Below, piece after piece: positions 6,602 to 13,034 of a DNA stretch of 13,044 bases (positions within the stretch are counted from its first letter, which is position 1; every line of letters starts with the position of its first letter). The position numbers were made by a program, and so were the translations under genes. The DNA is from DATMXT01 sp035560415 (GTDB taxonomy: Bacteria; Bacillota; Clostridia; Oscillospirales; Feifaniaceae), in contig DATMZG010000141.1 of NCBI GenBank assembly GCA_035560415.1, forward strand, positions 1 through 13,044, written 5' to 3'. The notes under the pieces are model-generated. The model searched no databases. It was not told the origin of the DNA and saw only the letters and a list, made by a program, of their open reading frames with translations.

Positions 6602-6629
6602 GGCGCCGCAGTTCTCAATATACTGCGTC
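6602..6629 (-). repeat. Right 28-bp inverted repeat (IR-R), presumed recombination site
   Basis: Exact inverted copy of 5200-5227. Together with the following CGGCGCC (6630-6636) it makes a longer imperfect dyad: GGCGCC-GCAGT on one side, ACTGC-GTCC-GGCGCC on the other. It would lie in the 5' leader of the cheW transcript and fold as a hairpin. No T run follows, so it should not terminate. Confidence 0.9.
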
Positions 6630-6752
6630 CGGCGCCTGTCAAAAACATGATGAGCCAGGGTTCCCCGTCTTGGCGCCCAATCCTGTGCAGTTTATCAGAG
6701 TGTAGCGTTTTGACCCGCTTTCCTATAAACGAGTGGCAAAAGGAGTGAAACA
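6630..6752 (+). other. 5' leader of cheW outside the invertible segment
   Basis: 123 bp of noncoding DNA. A TATAAA at 6724-6729 has only TTGACC 8 nt upstream (6710-6715) and nothing resembling a -35 at 16-18 nt, so it is not a normal promoter. The ribosome binding site AAAAGGAG (6738-6745) lies 7 nt before the cheW ATG. If no promoter lies here, cheW depends on transcription coming from the invertible segment. Confidence 0.5.
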
Positions 6753-7253
6753 ATGGCCGACTTATTTAAAAATGCAGGCGACGAAGAAGAGGACGACATG
6801 AAAGGCAGATTTCTGACCTTTCAGGTCGACAGGGAACTGTTCGGAATCGAGCTGCGAAATGTCATGGAGATCGTGGGCATACAGCCCATCACCCAAATGC
6901 CGGAAATGCCGGATTACATCAAGGGCATTGTCAATCTGAGGGGGAAAATTATCCCGGTCATGGATGTGCGGCTCCGTTTCGGAAAGTCCGCAATCGAATA
7001 TCACGACCGGACCTGCATCATTGTCATTGACTTCGACGGCATCTCAATCGGGCTGATTGTGGACAGCGTTTCCGAGGTTCTGGCCATTCCGGACGCGGAC
7101 ATCGCTGAAAAGCCGGAGATCGGCTCAATGCGCAGCCGCGGGTATATCAACAACATCGGGAAAATAGGCGAACGGGTCATTTTGCTGCTCGACTGCCAAA
7201 AACTGCTCAGCGAAGAAGAACTCAGTCTGGTTACGTCCGATACTGACATGTAA
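6753..7253 (+). CDS. cheW: Chemotaxis adaptor protein CheW
   Basis: 166-residue soluble adaptor that couples chemoreceptors to the CheA kinase at the membrane array. A short acidic N-terminal tail (GDEEEDDMK) precedes a full CheW-like SH3-fold domain from about residue 18 (RFLTFQVDRELFGIEL) through MPDYIKGIVNLRGKIIPVMDVRLRFG to the C-terminal GKIGERVILLLDCQKLL. The RGKIIPVxD segment and the preceding NLRG are hallmark CheW sequence. Expression is expected from the sigma-D-like promoter at 6563-6589, which makes this gene the first target of the proposed inversion switch. The gene pairs with a receptor directly downstream. Confidence 0.95.
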   Translation: MADLFKNAGDEEEDDMKGRFLTFQVDRELFGIELRNVMEIVGIQPITQMPEMPDYIKGIVNLRGKIIPVMDVRLRFGKSAIEYHDRTCIIVIDFDGISIGLIVDSVSEVLAIPDADIAEKPEIGSMRSRGYINNIGKIGERVILLLDCQKLLSEEELSLVTSDTDM

Positions 7254-7303
7254 GTGCACCGCGCGAAAGAGAATTTGAACACGCCGCGCAGGAACGACAT
7301 CAT

Positions 7304-7322
7304 CCGCAGCGGGCAGCTGCGG
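7304..7322 (+). other. Small hairpin between cheW and the receptor gene
   Basis: CCGCAGC (7304-7310) and GCTGCGG (7316-7322) form a 7-bp perfect stem with a 5-nt loop and no T run. It is more likely an RNA stability or processing element that lets two stoichiometrically different products come from one operon than a terminator. It ends 27 nt before the receptor start. Confidence 0.4.
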
Positions 7323-7348
7323 CCTTGATAAGAGAGGACAGGGAATAT

Positions 7349-9187
7349 ATGAAAAAGTGGTATGAAAATCTTAAAATTTCAGCCAAACTCCAGATCGGTT
7401 TTCTGCTGATATCCATTCTCGCCGCAATCAGCGGCGGGGTTGGGCTGCTCAACGTCGATAAGATCAGCGGCGGAGGCGTTCTTCTGTATGAGGAAAACAC
7501 GCTGGGGCTCGACTATGCCGGCAGCGCCGAGGTTTATTATCAGAGAATCCGGTTTAATGCGGTGAAAGCCATTTTGTCGGATGTATACACGGACGACGCA
7601 ATCAGCAACATAGATGCGTATGCCCTGAAATGCGAAGAATATTTGGGGCTCTACGAGAGCGGAATCATCTCGGACGTCGACCGGGCGCAGTACAATGAGC
7701 TGGAGCAATCTTGGGGGCAGTATAAGTCGCTTGTCTCCGATGCGATGGCGTATGCGAAAGCGGGCGACAGCGCCATGGCGGAAAGTGTCCTCATGGTCGA
7801 CGCGGCCCAGGTGGGAGACGCCCTGCAGACGTCATTTGACAAACTGTTTGCCTATAACGAAGAAAATGCCGAGGTCCGAAATGCGGCGAATCTCAGCCTC
7901 ACGAAGAACGCCAAAATCGCCACAATTGCGGCAATTGCCATCGGCATTGGCGCGGGTGTCCTCCTCGGGCTTTTCATCACCGCCATGATCAGCCGGCCAA
8001 TCCGCAGATTCGCGGATATTGCGCAGCAGCTGGCCCAGGGCGAAACGGAGTTCGAGTTCAGCGCGCAGGACCGTCAGCTCACCACGAGAAAAGATGAGGT
8101 CGGCGCGCTTGCAAGGGCATACGATGAAATGATCACCAACACGGTGGAGCAGGCCCAGAAAGCCAGTGTCATCGCGGAGGGCGACCTGGCCGTCGACATC
8201 AAGGTCCGCTCGGAGCGGGATACGCTCGGGAAAGCGCTGGCCAGGCTGGTGGAAAGGTTCCATGCCCTCGCCGTCAACATTGTGGCATCCGCGGATCAGG
8301 TGGACAGCGGCGCAAGACTCGTGTCGGAGTCCAGCACGGTGCTCTCGCAGGGTGCCACTGAGCAGGCCGGCTCTGTTGAGGAGCTGTCGGCCTCCATGGA
8401 GCAAATCACCGCTCAGACGACCCAGAACGCGCACAACGCGCAAAAGACAAACGACCTTACCGGCAACATTCAAAAAGACGCGGACGCCGGCAACGTACAG
8501 ATGGGTGAAATGCTCCGGGCCATGGAGGAAATCAACGCCTCCTCCGAGAACATCGGCAAAATCATTAAGGTCATTGAGGACATCGCTTTCCAGACAAACA
8601 TTTTGGCGCTCAACGCGGCGGTCGAGGCGGCCAGGGCGGGGCAGTACGGCAAGGGGTTTGCCGTCGTGGCCGAAGAGGTCAGAAACCTTGCGGGGCAGTC
8701 CTCCAAGGCGGCAAAGGAGACGACCGAGCTCATTGAGAATTCAATTAAGAAGGTCACGGCCGGCACAAAAATCGCAAATGAGACGGCCAGCGCATTCGGG
8801 AAAATCATGGGCGGCATCGCTCAGGCAGGGGAGCTCGTCGCTTCCATCGCCACGGCCTCAAACGAGCAGGCGGCGGCGCTCACACAGGTCAATCAGGGCA
8901 TCACGGAAATTTCGCAGGTCGTCCAAAACAACGCCGCCTCGGCCGAAGAGAGCGCCGCGGCCAGCGAAGAGCTCTCCGCTCAGGCGGACAGCCTCAAAAA
9001 GTATGTCGCTGTTTTCAAGCTGAACACAAACAAATCGCTTTCCGAACCGCTCAGTTCGGGGAAAACGGACTTTGGCAAGACAAAGGCGGAGCCCCCGTCC
9101 GAGCAGGAAACGGAAGATGCACATAGGAAACCGGCGGATGTCAAGCCGACAATCGTGCTGTCGGGGGGCGGCTTCGGAAAGTACTGA
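7349..9187 (+). CDS. Methyl-accepting chemotaxis protein (4HB-type receptor)
   Basis: 612-residue transmembrane chemoreceptor. I use the ATG at 7349 (AGAGGA at 7333-7338) over the in-frame TTG at 7325, which only adds MIREDREY. TM1 is about residues 14-34. The external helical domain (35-185) fits a 4HB_MCP sensor. TM2 is about 190-213, HAMP is about 214-270 (SRPIRRFADIAQQLAQGE), and a long coiled-coil signalling domain follows. The hairpin tip (DIAFQTNILALNAAVEAARAG, about 411-431) that contacts CheW and CheA is fully conserved. Glutamine/glutamate-rich adaptation heptads are present on both arms. The C-terminal tail (about 558-612) is hydrophilic and ends LSGGGFGKY, with no NWETF-like CheR docking pentapeptide. 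The ligand cannot be predicted. It is probably co-transcribed with cheW, 95 nt upstream, and so falls under the same invertible promoter. Confidence 0.95.
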   Translation: MKKWYENLKISAKLQIGFLLISILAAISGGVGLLNVDKISGGGVLLYEENTLGLDYAGSAEVYYQRIRFNAVKAILSDVYTDDAISNIDAYALKCEEYLGLYESGIISDVDRAQYNELEQSWGQYKSLVSDAMAYAKAGDSAMAESVLMVDAAQVGDALQTSFDKLFAYNEENAEVRNAANLSLTKNAKIATIAAIAIGIGAGVLLGLFITAMISRPIRRFADIAQQLAQGETEFEFSAQDRQLTTRKDEVGALARAYDEMITNTVEQAQKASVIAEGDLAVDIKVRSERDTLGKALARLVERFHALAVNIVASADQVDSGARLVSESSTVLSQGATEQAGSVEELSASMEQITAQTTQNAHNAQKTNDLTGNIQKDADAGNVQMGEMLRAMEEINASSENIGKIIKVIEDIAFQTNILALNAAVEAARAGQYGKGFAVVAEEVRNLAGQSSKAAKETTELIENSIKKVTAGTKIANETASAFGKIMGGIAQAGELVASIATASNEQAAALTQVNQGITEISQVVQNNAASAEESAAASEELSAQADSLKKYVAVFKLNTNKSLSEPLSSGKTDFGKTKAEPPSEQETEDAHRKPADVKPTIVLSGGGFGKY

Positions 9188-9215
9188 CGAAACCGTTCTT
9201 GTCCGCATTACAGCC

Positions 9216-9249
9216 GGCGGCCGTCGACAGCGCCCTGTCGACGGCCGCC
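9216..9249. repeat. 15-bp perfect hairpin downstream of the receptor gene
   Basis: GGCGGCCGTCGACAG (9216-9230) pairs perfectly with 9235-9249 around a CGCC loop. It has no T run. It abuts the next hairpin without a gap. Confidence 0.85.
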
Positions 9250-9296
9250 ACACCAAACCCCGTCAACGCCTCTTTTGTGTTGACGGGGTTTGGTGT
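9250..9296. repeat. 18-bp perfect inverted repeat downstream of the receptor gene
   Basis: ACACCAAACCCCGTCAAC (9250-9267) pairs perfectly with 9279-9296 around an 11-nt loop. No terminating T run follows on either strand. With the hairpin before it and the terminator after it, three stem-loops lie within 120 bp. It could be an RNA-stabilising 3' structure or a mobile palindromic unit. Confidence 0.85.
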
Positions 9297-9312
9297 ATCC
9301 GGTTGCATTGCG

Positions 9313-9334
9313 AGCGGGCTTCCGCCCGTTTTTT
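9313..9334 (+). terminator. Intrinsic terminator of the cheW-mcp operon
   Basis: CGGGC (9315-9319), loop TTCC, GCCCG (9324-9328), extended by G-U and A-T pairs, then six T (9329-9334). Confidence 0.85.
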
Positions 9335-9456
9335 GCACATATGCGCGCAATAATAACGTGTGCTTTGACGAGGCCGTGAACGGGCCGCCGGGGGTCCGCC
9401 GCCGCTGTGGACAGACGGGCCGTACGATGATATCATTGAATCACGAGGTGATTGCC

Positions 9457-10839
9457 GTGCCTTTCAACTCTTTTGAAAACTATCCGATGTCATGGCGGCC
9501 CGAGCTCGACAAAGACGGCGGCTGCCTGTACCGGACGCTTGCCGGGCAGCTTGAGCGCGACATTGCGGCGGGGGTCCTGAAGCCGGGCACCCGGCTGCCG
9601 CCCCAGCGGGAGCTTGCAGACTTTCTCGACGTCAACCTCAGCACGGTCTCCAAAGCCTTTCGGCTCTGTGCCCAAAACGGGCTGCTGTCGTCCAGGGTGG
9701 GCAGCGGGACCTATGTGGCATATGACGCGCTGACGAGCAAGCGGCTGCTGCCCGCGCACAGGGGCATCGATATCGTCGACATGGGTGCCACGGTGCCGGG
9801 GGCGTCGGGGAGCGATATGGTCATGGCGCTGCTCAAGGAGATGCTCGGCGAGAGCGGGGTGGACCGGCTGCTTGGCTATCATCTGCCGGAGGAGCACATA
9901 TGGCAAAAGGAGGTTGCGGTCTCGCTCATGGCCCGCTGCGGGCACCATACCGACAGGGAGCGCATCTTATTTGCAAACGGCGGTCAGAACGCGCTTGTCG
10001 GCGTGCTCGCCGCGCTCTTTAAGCGGGGCGAGACCCTCGCTGTCGACGGACACACCTTCCCCGGCGTCAAAAGCGCTGCGGGGATGCTTGGCATCCGACT
10101 TGAACCCCTGCCGCAAGACGATGGCGGCACCGACCCGCACGCGCTTGAGCTCGCCTGCCGGAACAAGAAAATCGCCGGAATCTATGTCATTTCCGCCTGC
10201 CACAATCCGACGACAATCACAATGCCGCAGGGCAGACGCCGGGAGCTTGCGCAGGTTGCCAGGCAGTACGGCTGCCTTGTGATTGAGGACGGCACCTACC
10301 AGCCGTTGGCCGGCGATACGACCCCGGTCTCGGTGTCCGACTATGCACCTGAGAGCAGCATCTACATCGCGAGCCTCTCCAAATCCGTCGCGCCGGGGCT
10401 GCGCATGGCCTATCTGTCGGTGCCGCCGCAGCACAAAGCCGCGGTCTCCGACGCGCTGTACACCATAAACGCGTCGGTCGCTCCCATGATGGCCGAGCTT
10501 TCGGCGCGTATCATCGCGTCCGGCCGGTTTGAAGCCATCCTTGAAAACCACATAGAGCGCGTGGCGCTGCGAAACGCCCTTGTCGACCGGTGGCTGCCCA
10601 ATGACCGGTGTCTTGGCGGCGGCACCGACATCATCCGCTGGCTGCTTTTGCCGGCGAAATTCACCGGGACGGCCTTTGAGCGGCTGGCCCTGTCGCAGGG
10701 GGTGCGCATCTACGCCGCCGAGAAATTCACCGTCGGCAAAACGCCGCCCGCCCATGCGGTCAGGCTCTCCATCTGTGCGCCGCAGGACCCCGAAGAGCTT
10801 GGCCGGGGACTTGAGGTCATCGCACGGCTGATCGGGTGA
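9457..10839 (+). CDS. MocR-type transcriptional regulator (GntR wHTH fused to aminotransferase-like domain)
   Basis: 460 residues. The GTG at 9457 is preferred because GAGGTG (9445-9450) lies 6 nt before it; an in-frame ATG at 9427 is an alternative without a good ribosome site. Residues about 20-90 are a GntR-type winged helix (LYRTLAGQLERDIAAGVLKPGTRLPPQRELADFL, then VNLSTVSKAF). Residues about 105-460 are a fold-type I PLP-dependent aminotransferase-like domain with N250 (HNPT), D278 (VIEDGTY), PLP lysine K309 (ASLSKSVAPGLRMAY) and the carboxylate-binding arginine R436. The EDD-(P)Y signature common in relatives reads EDGTY here. MocR proteins bind PLP or its amino-acid adducts to sense metabolites and regulate nearby genes. 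The next gene (phzF-like) and the dyad between them are the obvious candidate target. A catalytic aminotransferase role cannot be excluded. Confidence 0.9.
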   Translation: MPFNSFENYPMSWRPELDKDGGCLYRTLAGQLERDIAAGVLKPGTRLPPQRELADFLDVNLSTVSKAFRLCAQNGLLSSRVGSGTYVAYDALTSKRLLPAHRGIDIVDMGATVPGASGSDMVMALLKEMLGESGVDRLLGYHLPEEHIWQKEVAVSLMARCGHHTDRERILFANGGQNALVGVLAALFKRGETLAVDGHTFPGVKSAAGMLGIRLEPLPQDDGGTDPHALELACRNKKIAGIYVISACHNPTTITMPQGRRRELAQVARQYGCLVIEDGTYQPLAGDTTPVSVSDYAPESSIYIASLSKSVAPGLRMAYLSVPPQHKAAVSDALYTINASVAPMMAELSARIIASGRFEAILENHIERVALRNALVDRWLPNDRCLGGGTDIIRWLLLPAKFTGTAFERLALSQGVRIYAAEKFTVGKTPPAHAVRLSICAPQDPEELGRGLEVIARLIG

Positions 10840-10861
10840 CAGTCATTCAAAATGAAAATTG

Positions 10862-10910
10862 TTCGCCACACAATCATACTATTGTGTGGCGAATTTGTCT
10901 ATCATAAAAT
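10862..10910 (+). promoter_or_regulatory. 13-bp perfect dyad overlapping a candidate promoter of the phzF-like gene
   Basis: TTCGCCACACAAT (10862-10874) and ATTGTGTGGCGAA (10881-10893) form a perfect inverted repeat with a 6-nt gap. TTGTGT (10882-10887) inside the right arm and TAAAAT (10905-10910), 17 nt apart, are a plausible though weak -35/-10 pair. The dyad begins 22 bp after the upstream regulator gene's stop and has only three T beyond it. It could therefore be an operator, a weak terminator, or both. Confidence 0.5.
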
Positions 10911-10998
10911 AGCTCTGACGGGGCTGCCCACAGGCGCAAAAGGGCAATGCCGCCGGCAGGTCCGACAGATTTTATCATTCAGACAGGAGAAAACGAAC

Positions 10999-11775
10999 GT
11001 GAAACAGTATGTAGTGGATGCTTTTACCGACAAGGTGTTCGCCGGAAACCCCGCCGCGGTTTGCGTGATGGAGGACTGGCTGCCGGACGGGCTGCTGATG
11101 AACATCACCCGCGAAAACAACTTGTCCGAAACCGCGTTTGCGGTGCCGGAGGGAGAGGGCTACCGGCTGCGCTGGTTTACGCCGGGCGGGGAGATCGACC
11201 TGTGCGGCCATGCGACCCTCGCAACGGCCTATGTGATTGACCGTTTTATTCGACCCGGCCGGGCGGCCATACAATTTTTTACGCTTAGCGGAACGCTGAC
11301 GGTTGAAAAGCGCGGCGACCTCTTTGAGATGGACTTTCCCGCCTATGCACTGACTTCAGTCCCGGTCACGGACGGGATGGCGCAGGTCATTGGGGCAAGG
11401 CCGCTTGAGGCATATATGGGGCGGGACCTGCTCTGTGTCATGGACTCGGAGGAGACGGTGCGTGGCCTTGTTCCCGACATGAACAAGCTGCTGTCCTTGG
11501 ACGGGCTGCTTTTGCATGCGACGGCGCCGGGGAGGGCGTACGACTGCGTCTCCCGTTCGTTTGCCCCGAAGCTTGGCGTGCCGGAGGACCCGGTCTGCGG
11601 CTCCGGCCACTGCCACATCGTCCCGTATTTCGCCGGGCGGCTGGGGAAAAGGGAGCTTGTCGCCTGCCAGGTGTCGGCCCGCGGCGGTATCCTGTACTGC
11701 GCCGTGGATGGAGACCGGGTCAAGCTGGCCGGCAGGGCGGCGCTTTTTTCGGAGGCCGAAATCCACATTGAATGA
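10999..11775 (+). CDS. PhzF-family isomerase/epimerase
   Basis: 258 residues, slightly shorter than many family members but complete. The GTG at 10999 follows CAGGAGA by 8 nt. The longer frame back to 10852 would read through the intergenic dyad and is not used. The N-terminal half has the PhzF signature: VVDAFTDKVFAGNPAAVC, the catalytic glutamate E44 in NLSETAF, and GGEIDLCGHATLAT with H71. The C-terminal half carries FAPKLGVPEDPVCGSGHCHI, the second conserved motif of the diaminopimelate-epimerase-like fold. PhzF-type proteins isomerise small acids in phenazine synthesis, but most homologues lie outside phenazine pathways and have unknown substrates. No phenazine genes are present here, so a narrower function is not assigned. 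It is a likely target of the MocR-type regulator upstream. Confidence 0.9.
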   Translation: MKQYVVDAFTDKVFAGNPAAVCVMEDWLPDGLLMNITRENNLSETAFAVPEGEGYRLRWFTPGGEIDLCGHATLATAYVIDRFIRPGRAAIQFFTLSGTLTVEKRGDLFEMDFPAYALTSVPVTDGMAQVIGARPLEAYMGRDLLCVMDSEETVRGLVPDMNKLLSLDGLLLHATAPGRAYDCVSRSFAPKLGVPEDPVCGSGHCHIVPYFAGRLGKRELVACQVSARGGILYCAVDGDRVKLAGRAALFSEAEIHIE

Positions 11776-11795
11776 GACACGTGGTGTTATTAAAG

Positions 11796-11831
11796 ACAAG
11801 GGCCCCGGCCGCCGTCGGGGCCTTTGTTTTT
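11796..11831 (+). terminator. Intrinsic terminator after the phzF-like gene
   Basis: ACAAGGGCCCCG (11796-11807) pairs with CGGGGCCTTTGT (11816-11827) with one G-U pair and an 8-nt loop, followed by TTTT. It lies between convergent genes. The minus-strand tail (CTTTAAT) is weaker, but it may also serve the HxlR gene. Confidence 0.85.
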
Positions 11832-11866
11832 GCGTTTTGCGAATGCGGCGGAAAATGGCAAGCCTG

Positions 11867-12199
11867 TCAGCGGCGGTTTTTTTCTCCCCATATACAGAGC
11901 TCGTCCAAAATCCGCATCAGGTCCCGCCCCCTGTCGCTCAAGCAGTATTCCACTTTGGGGGGAATCTGGGGAAATTCCCGCCGGATGATCAGCTCGTCTT
12001 GCGCCAGCTCCCTGAGCGAACTGGAGAGCGTTTTATCCGAAATCGCGCCGAGATACCGCCTCAGCTGATTGAAGCGCACGACCTCATACTCCGCGAGACA
12101 GTACAGAATCACCATTTTATACTTTCCGCTGATCAGCGAGAGGGTGTAGCTAAAGCCAGTGTCCTGAAAATTCGCGTTCTCCTGATATTCACTGAACAT
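11867..12199 (-). CDS. HxlR-family transcriptional regulator
   Basis: 110 residues, the normal length for this winged-helix family. The core YTLSLISGKYKMVILYCLAEYEVVRFNQLRRYLGAISDKTLSSSLRELAQDELIIRREFPQIPPKVEYCLSDRG-type sequence (residues about 18-90) shows the HxlR pattern. That pattern includes the recognition helix ISDKTLSSSLREL and the wing ending PPKVEYCLSDRG. The N-terminal cysteine found in many members (CPV...GGKW), which serves redox or quinone sensing in YodB/HypR-type proteins, is absent here; the equivalent stretch reads FSYTLSLISGKYK. The start at 12199 has AAAGGAA about 11 nt upstream and a GAGG only 2 nt away. It is divergent from the FMN-reductase-like gene, a common pairing for this family, and shares with it a dyad that could be its operator. 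Confidence 0.9.
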   Translation of the reverse strand: MFSEYQENANFQDTGFSYTLSLISGKYKMVILYCLAEYEVVRFNQLRRYLGAISDKTLSSSLRELAQDELIIRREFPQIPPKVEYCLSDRGRDLMRILDELCIWGEKNRR

Positions 12200-12222
12200 G
12201 ACCTCACACTTTCCTTTCGGAT

Positions 12223-12275
12223 AGTACCTTACAATAATGTGGGTACTTGAATTGCTGCCGTTGCAAGTCTACACT
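12223..12275 (+). promoter_or_regulatory. Divergent promoter region with candidate HxlR operator
   Basis: AGTACC (12223-12228) and GGTACT (12242-12247) form a 6-bp perfect dyad with a 13-nt spacer. TTGAAT (12247-12252) and TACACT (12270-12275), 17 nt apart, are a moderate sigma-A match facing the reductase gene; the dyad touches its -35. On the other strand the dyad lies just upstream of the HxlR ribosome site. The position suits repression of both genes. The TACT/AGTA-type ends recall operators of YodB-like HxlR regulators, an analogy only. Confidence 0.5.
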
Positions 12276-12325
12276 AAACCTGAAAAGCGAAACAGTCAAC
12301 CTTTTTGCAGAAAAGAGGGTAAAAA

Positions 12326-12880
12326 ATGAATCGTAAAATCGTCATTCTAAACGGCAGTCCCCGCGCAAACGGCAATACGGCGGCCATGATTGAAGCATTC
12401 ACAGCCGGGGCAAAGAGCGCCGGAAATGAGGTCATCCGCTTTGACCTTCAAAAAATGGAAATCCACCCCTGCCTCGGATGCTGCTGCGGCGGAAAAGACG
12501 CCGCGAGCCCCTGCGCACAAAAGGACGACATGGATAAAATCTATCCGCCCTATATGGAGGCGGACGTCGTGGTGCTGGCCTCGCCGATGTACTACTGGGG
12601 GCTTTCGGGACAGCTCAAATGCGCGTTTGACCGGCTCTTTGCGGTTGCCGAACTGAACGCCGACTACGCCAATCCCATCAAAGAGTGCGCCCTGCTGATG
12701 GCGGCGGCCGAAGACACCGACGGGAATTTTGAACCTGTCCGCCGCTATTACGACGCGCTGACGGCGCGCCTCGGCTGGAAAGACAGAGGAGTCGTATACG
12801 CCGGAGGCAACTTTAAAGCCGGGGCCATCACGGGTAAACCCGAGCTTGAAGAGGCGAGAAAACTGGGCGCGTCCATGTGA
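12326..12880 (+). CDS. Flavodoxin-fold NAD(P)H-dependent oxidoreductase (FMN reductase-like)
   Basis: 184-residue cytoplasmic flavoprotein. GAGGG (12315-12319) lies 6 nt before the ATG. The N-terminal phosphate-binding loop GSPRANGNTAAMIEAF (residues 10-25) and SPMYYWGLSGQLKCAFDRLF (86-105) are the FMN-binding elements of the NADPH-dependent FMN reductase/iron-sulfur flavoprotein-like group. A cysteine cluster C49, C52-C54 plus C63 (HPCLGCCCGG, SPCAQKDDM) sits where related proteins carry a CxxC motif, and may be redox-active or bind metal. Likely roles are reduction of flavins, quinones or electrophiles. The divergent HxlR regulator fits an inducible detoxification-type unit, but the substrate is unknown. 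Confidence 0.9.
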   Translation: MNRKIVILNGSPRANGNTAAMIEAFTAGAKSAGNEVIRFDLQKMEIHPCLGCCCGGKDAASPCAQKDDMDKIYPPYMEADVVVLASPMYYWGLSGQLKCAFDRLFAVAELNADYANPIKECALLMAAAEDTDGNFEPVRRYYDALTARLGWKDRGVVYAGGNFKAGAITGKPELEEARKLGASM

Positions 12881-12895
12881 ACTCAGCAAAGAAAA

Positions 12896-12923
12896 GGGTC
12901 TGCCGCCCTGTTGCGGCAGGCCC
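12896..12923. repeat. Hairpin after the FMN-reductase-like gene
   Basis: GGGTCTGCCGC (12896-12906) pairs with GCGGCAGGCCC (12913-12923), one wobble pair and a 6-nt loop. No T run follows. It begins 16 nt after the stop codon and may act with the next hairpin in 3' end formation. Confidence 0.7.
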
Positions 12924-12927
12924 GTTC

Positions 12928-12966
12928 AGGCTGTCGAAAAGCTACTTTTCGACAGCTTGATTTTCC
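12928..12966. repeat. 12-bp perfect palindrome, possible terminator or dispersed repeat
   Basis: GCTGTCGAAAAG (12930-12941) and CTTTTCGACAGC (12945-12956) surround CTA. The stem extends by two weaker pairs (12928-12958), then GATTTTC follows. The T tract is short and interrupted, so termination is uncertain. Its nearly symmetrical form resembles the short intergenic palindromes scattered in some Clostridia genomes. Confidence 0.6.
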
Positions 12967-13002
12967 CGGCTCTCCGAAAGGCCTGGAAAATGTGTGTGAA
13001 AT

Positions 13003-13034
13003 CCTTATTTTTTAAATGTATTTAAAAAACAAGG
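13003..13034. repeat. AT-rich palindrome at the window end
   Basis: CCTTATTTTTTAAAT (13003-13017) and ATTTAAAAAACAAGG (13020-13034) match as inverted arms with one mismatch and a 2-nt centre. With A and T runs on both arms it could be a bidirectional terminator or an operator for a gene beyond the window. Confidence 0.6.

Larger units (their letters stand above)
5200..6629. other. Putative self-encoded invertible DNA segment (recombinase plus outward promoter)
   Basis: 1430 bp including its ends. Two perfect 28-bp inverted repeats bound a 1374-bp interior that holds one complete tyrosine recombinase gene (minus strand) and a 182-bp noncoding end. That end carries T-rich direct repeats and a rightward sigma-D-like promoter. 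This is the layout of a phase-variable promoter inverton that carries its own recombinase. In the orientation given, the promoter points at cheW and the receptor gene; inversion would point it left, to a gene-free stretch. I see no cargo gene, no excisionase, and no direct repeats of att type. I find no target-site duplication immediately outside the repeats, which speaks against a simple transposon. Inversion is inferred from the sequence and not demonstrated. Confidence 0.7.

Noticed and set aside
4819..6629. Recombinase as the integrase of an element inserted in tRNA-Thr
   Set aside because: The tRNA is complete, its terminator follows directly, and I see no second copy of its 3' end right of the recombinase. 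The perfect repeats around the recombinase are inverted, not direct.
5200..6629. Simple insertion sequence with terminal inverted repeats
   Set aside because: The gene is a tyrosine recombinase, not a DDE or HUH transposase. No target-site duplication is visible next to the repeats. The outward promoter matched to the neighbouring operon fits an invertible switch better, although an unusual tyrosine-recombinase element cannot be fully excluded.
6710..6729. TTGACC and TATAAA as a fixed cheW promoter
   Set aside because: The two boxes are only 8 nt apart, far short of the 16-18 nt needed, and no -35 lies at proper distance from TATAAA.
9199..9456. N-terminal extension of the MocR gene from 9199
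   Set aside because: It would encode two long palindromes and the operon terminator. The winged-helix homology begins after the GTG at 9457.
10852..10998. N-terminal extension of the phzF-like gene from ATG 10852
   Set aside because: It would translate through the 13-bp dyad, lacks a ribosome site, and the family homology begins at the GTG at 10999, which has a good one.
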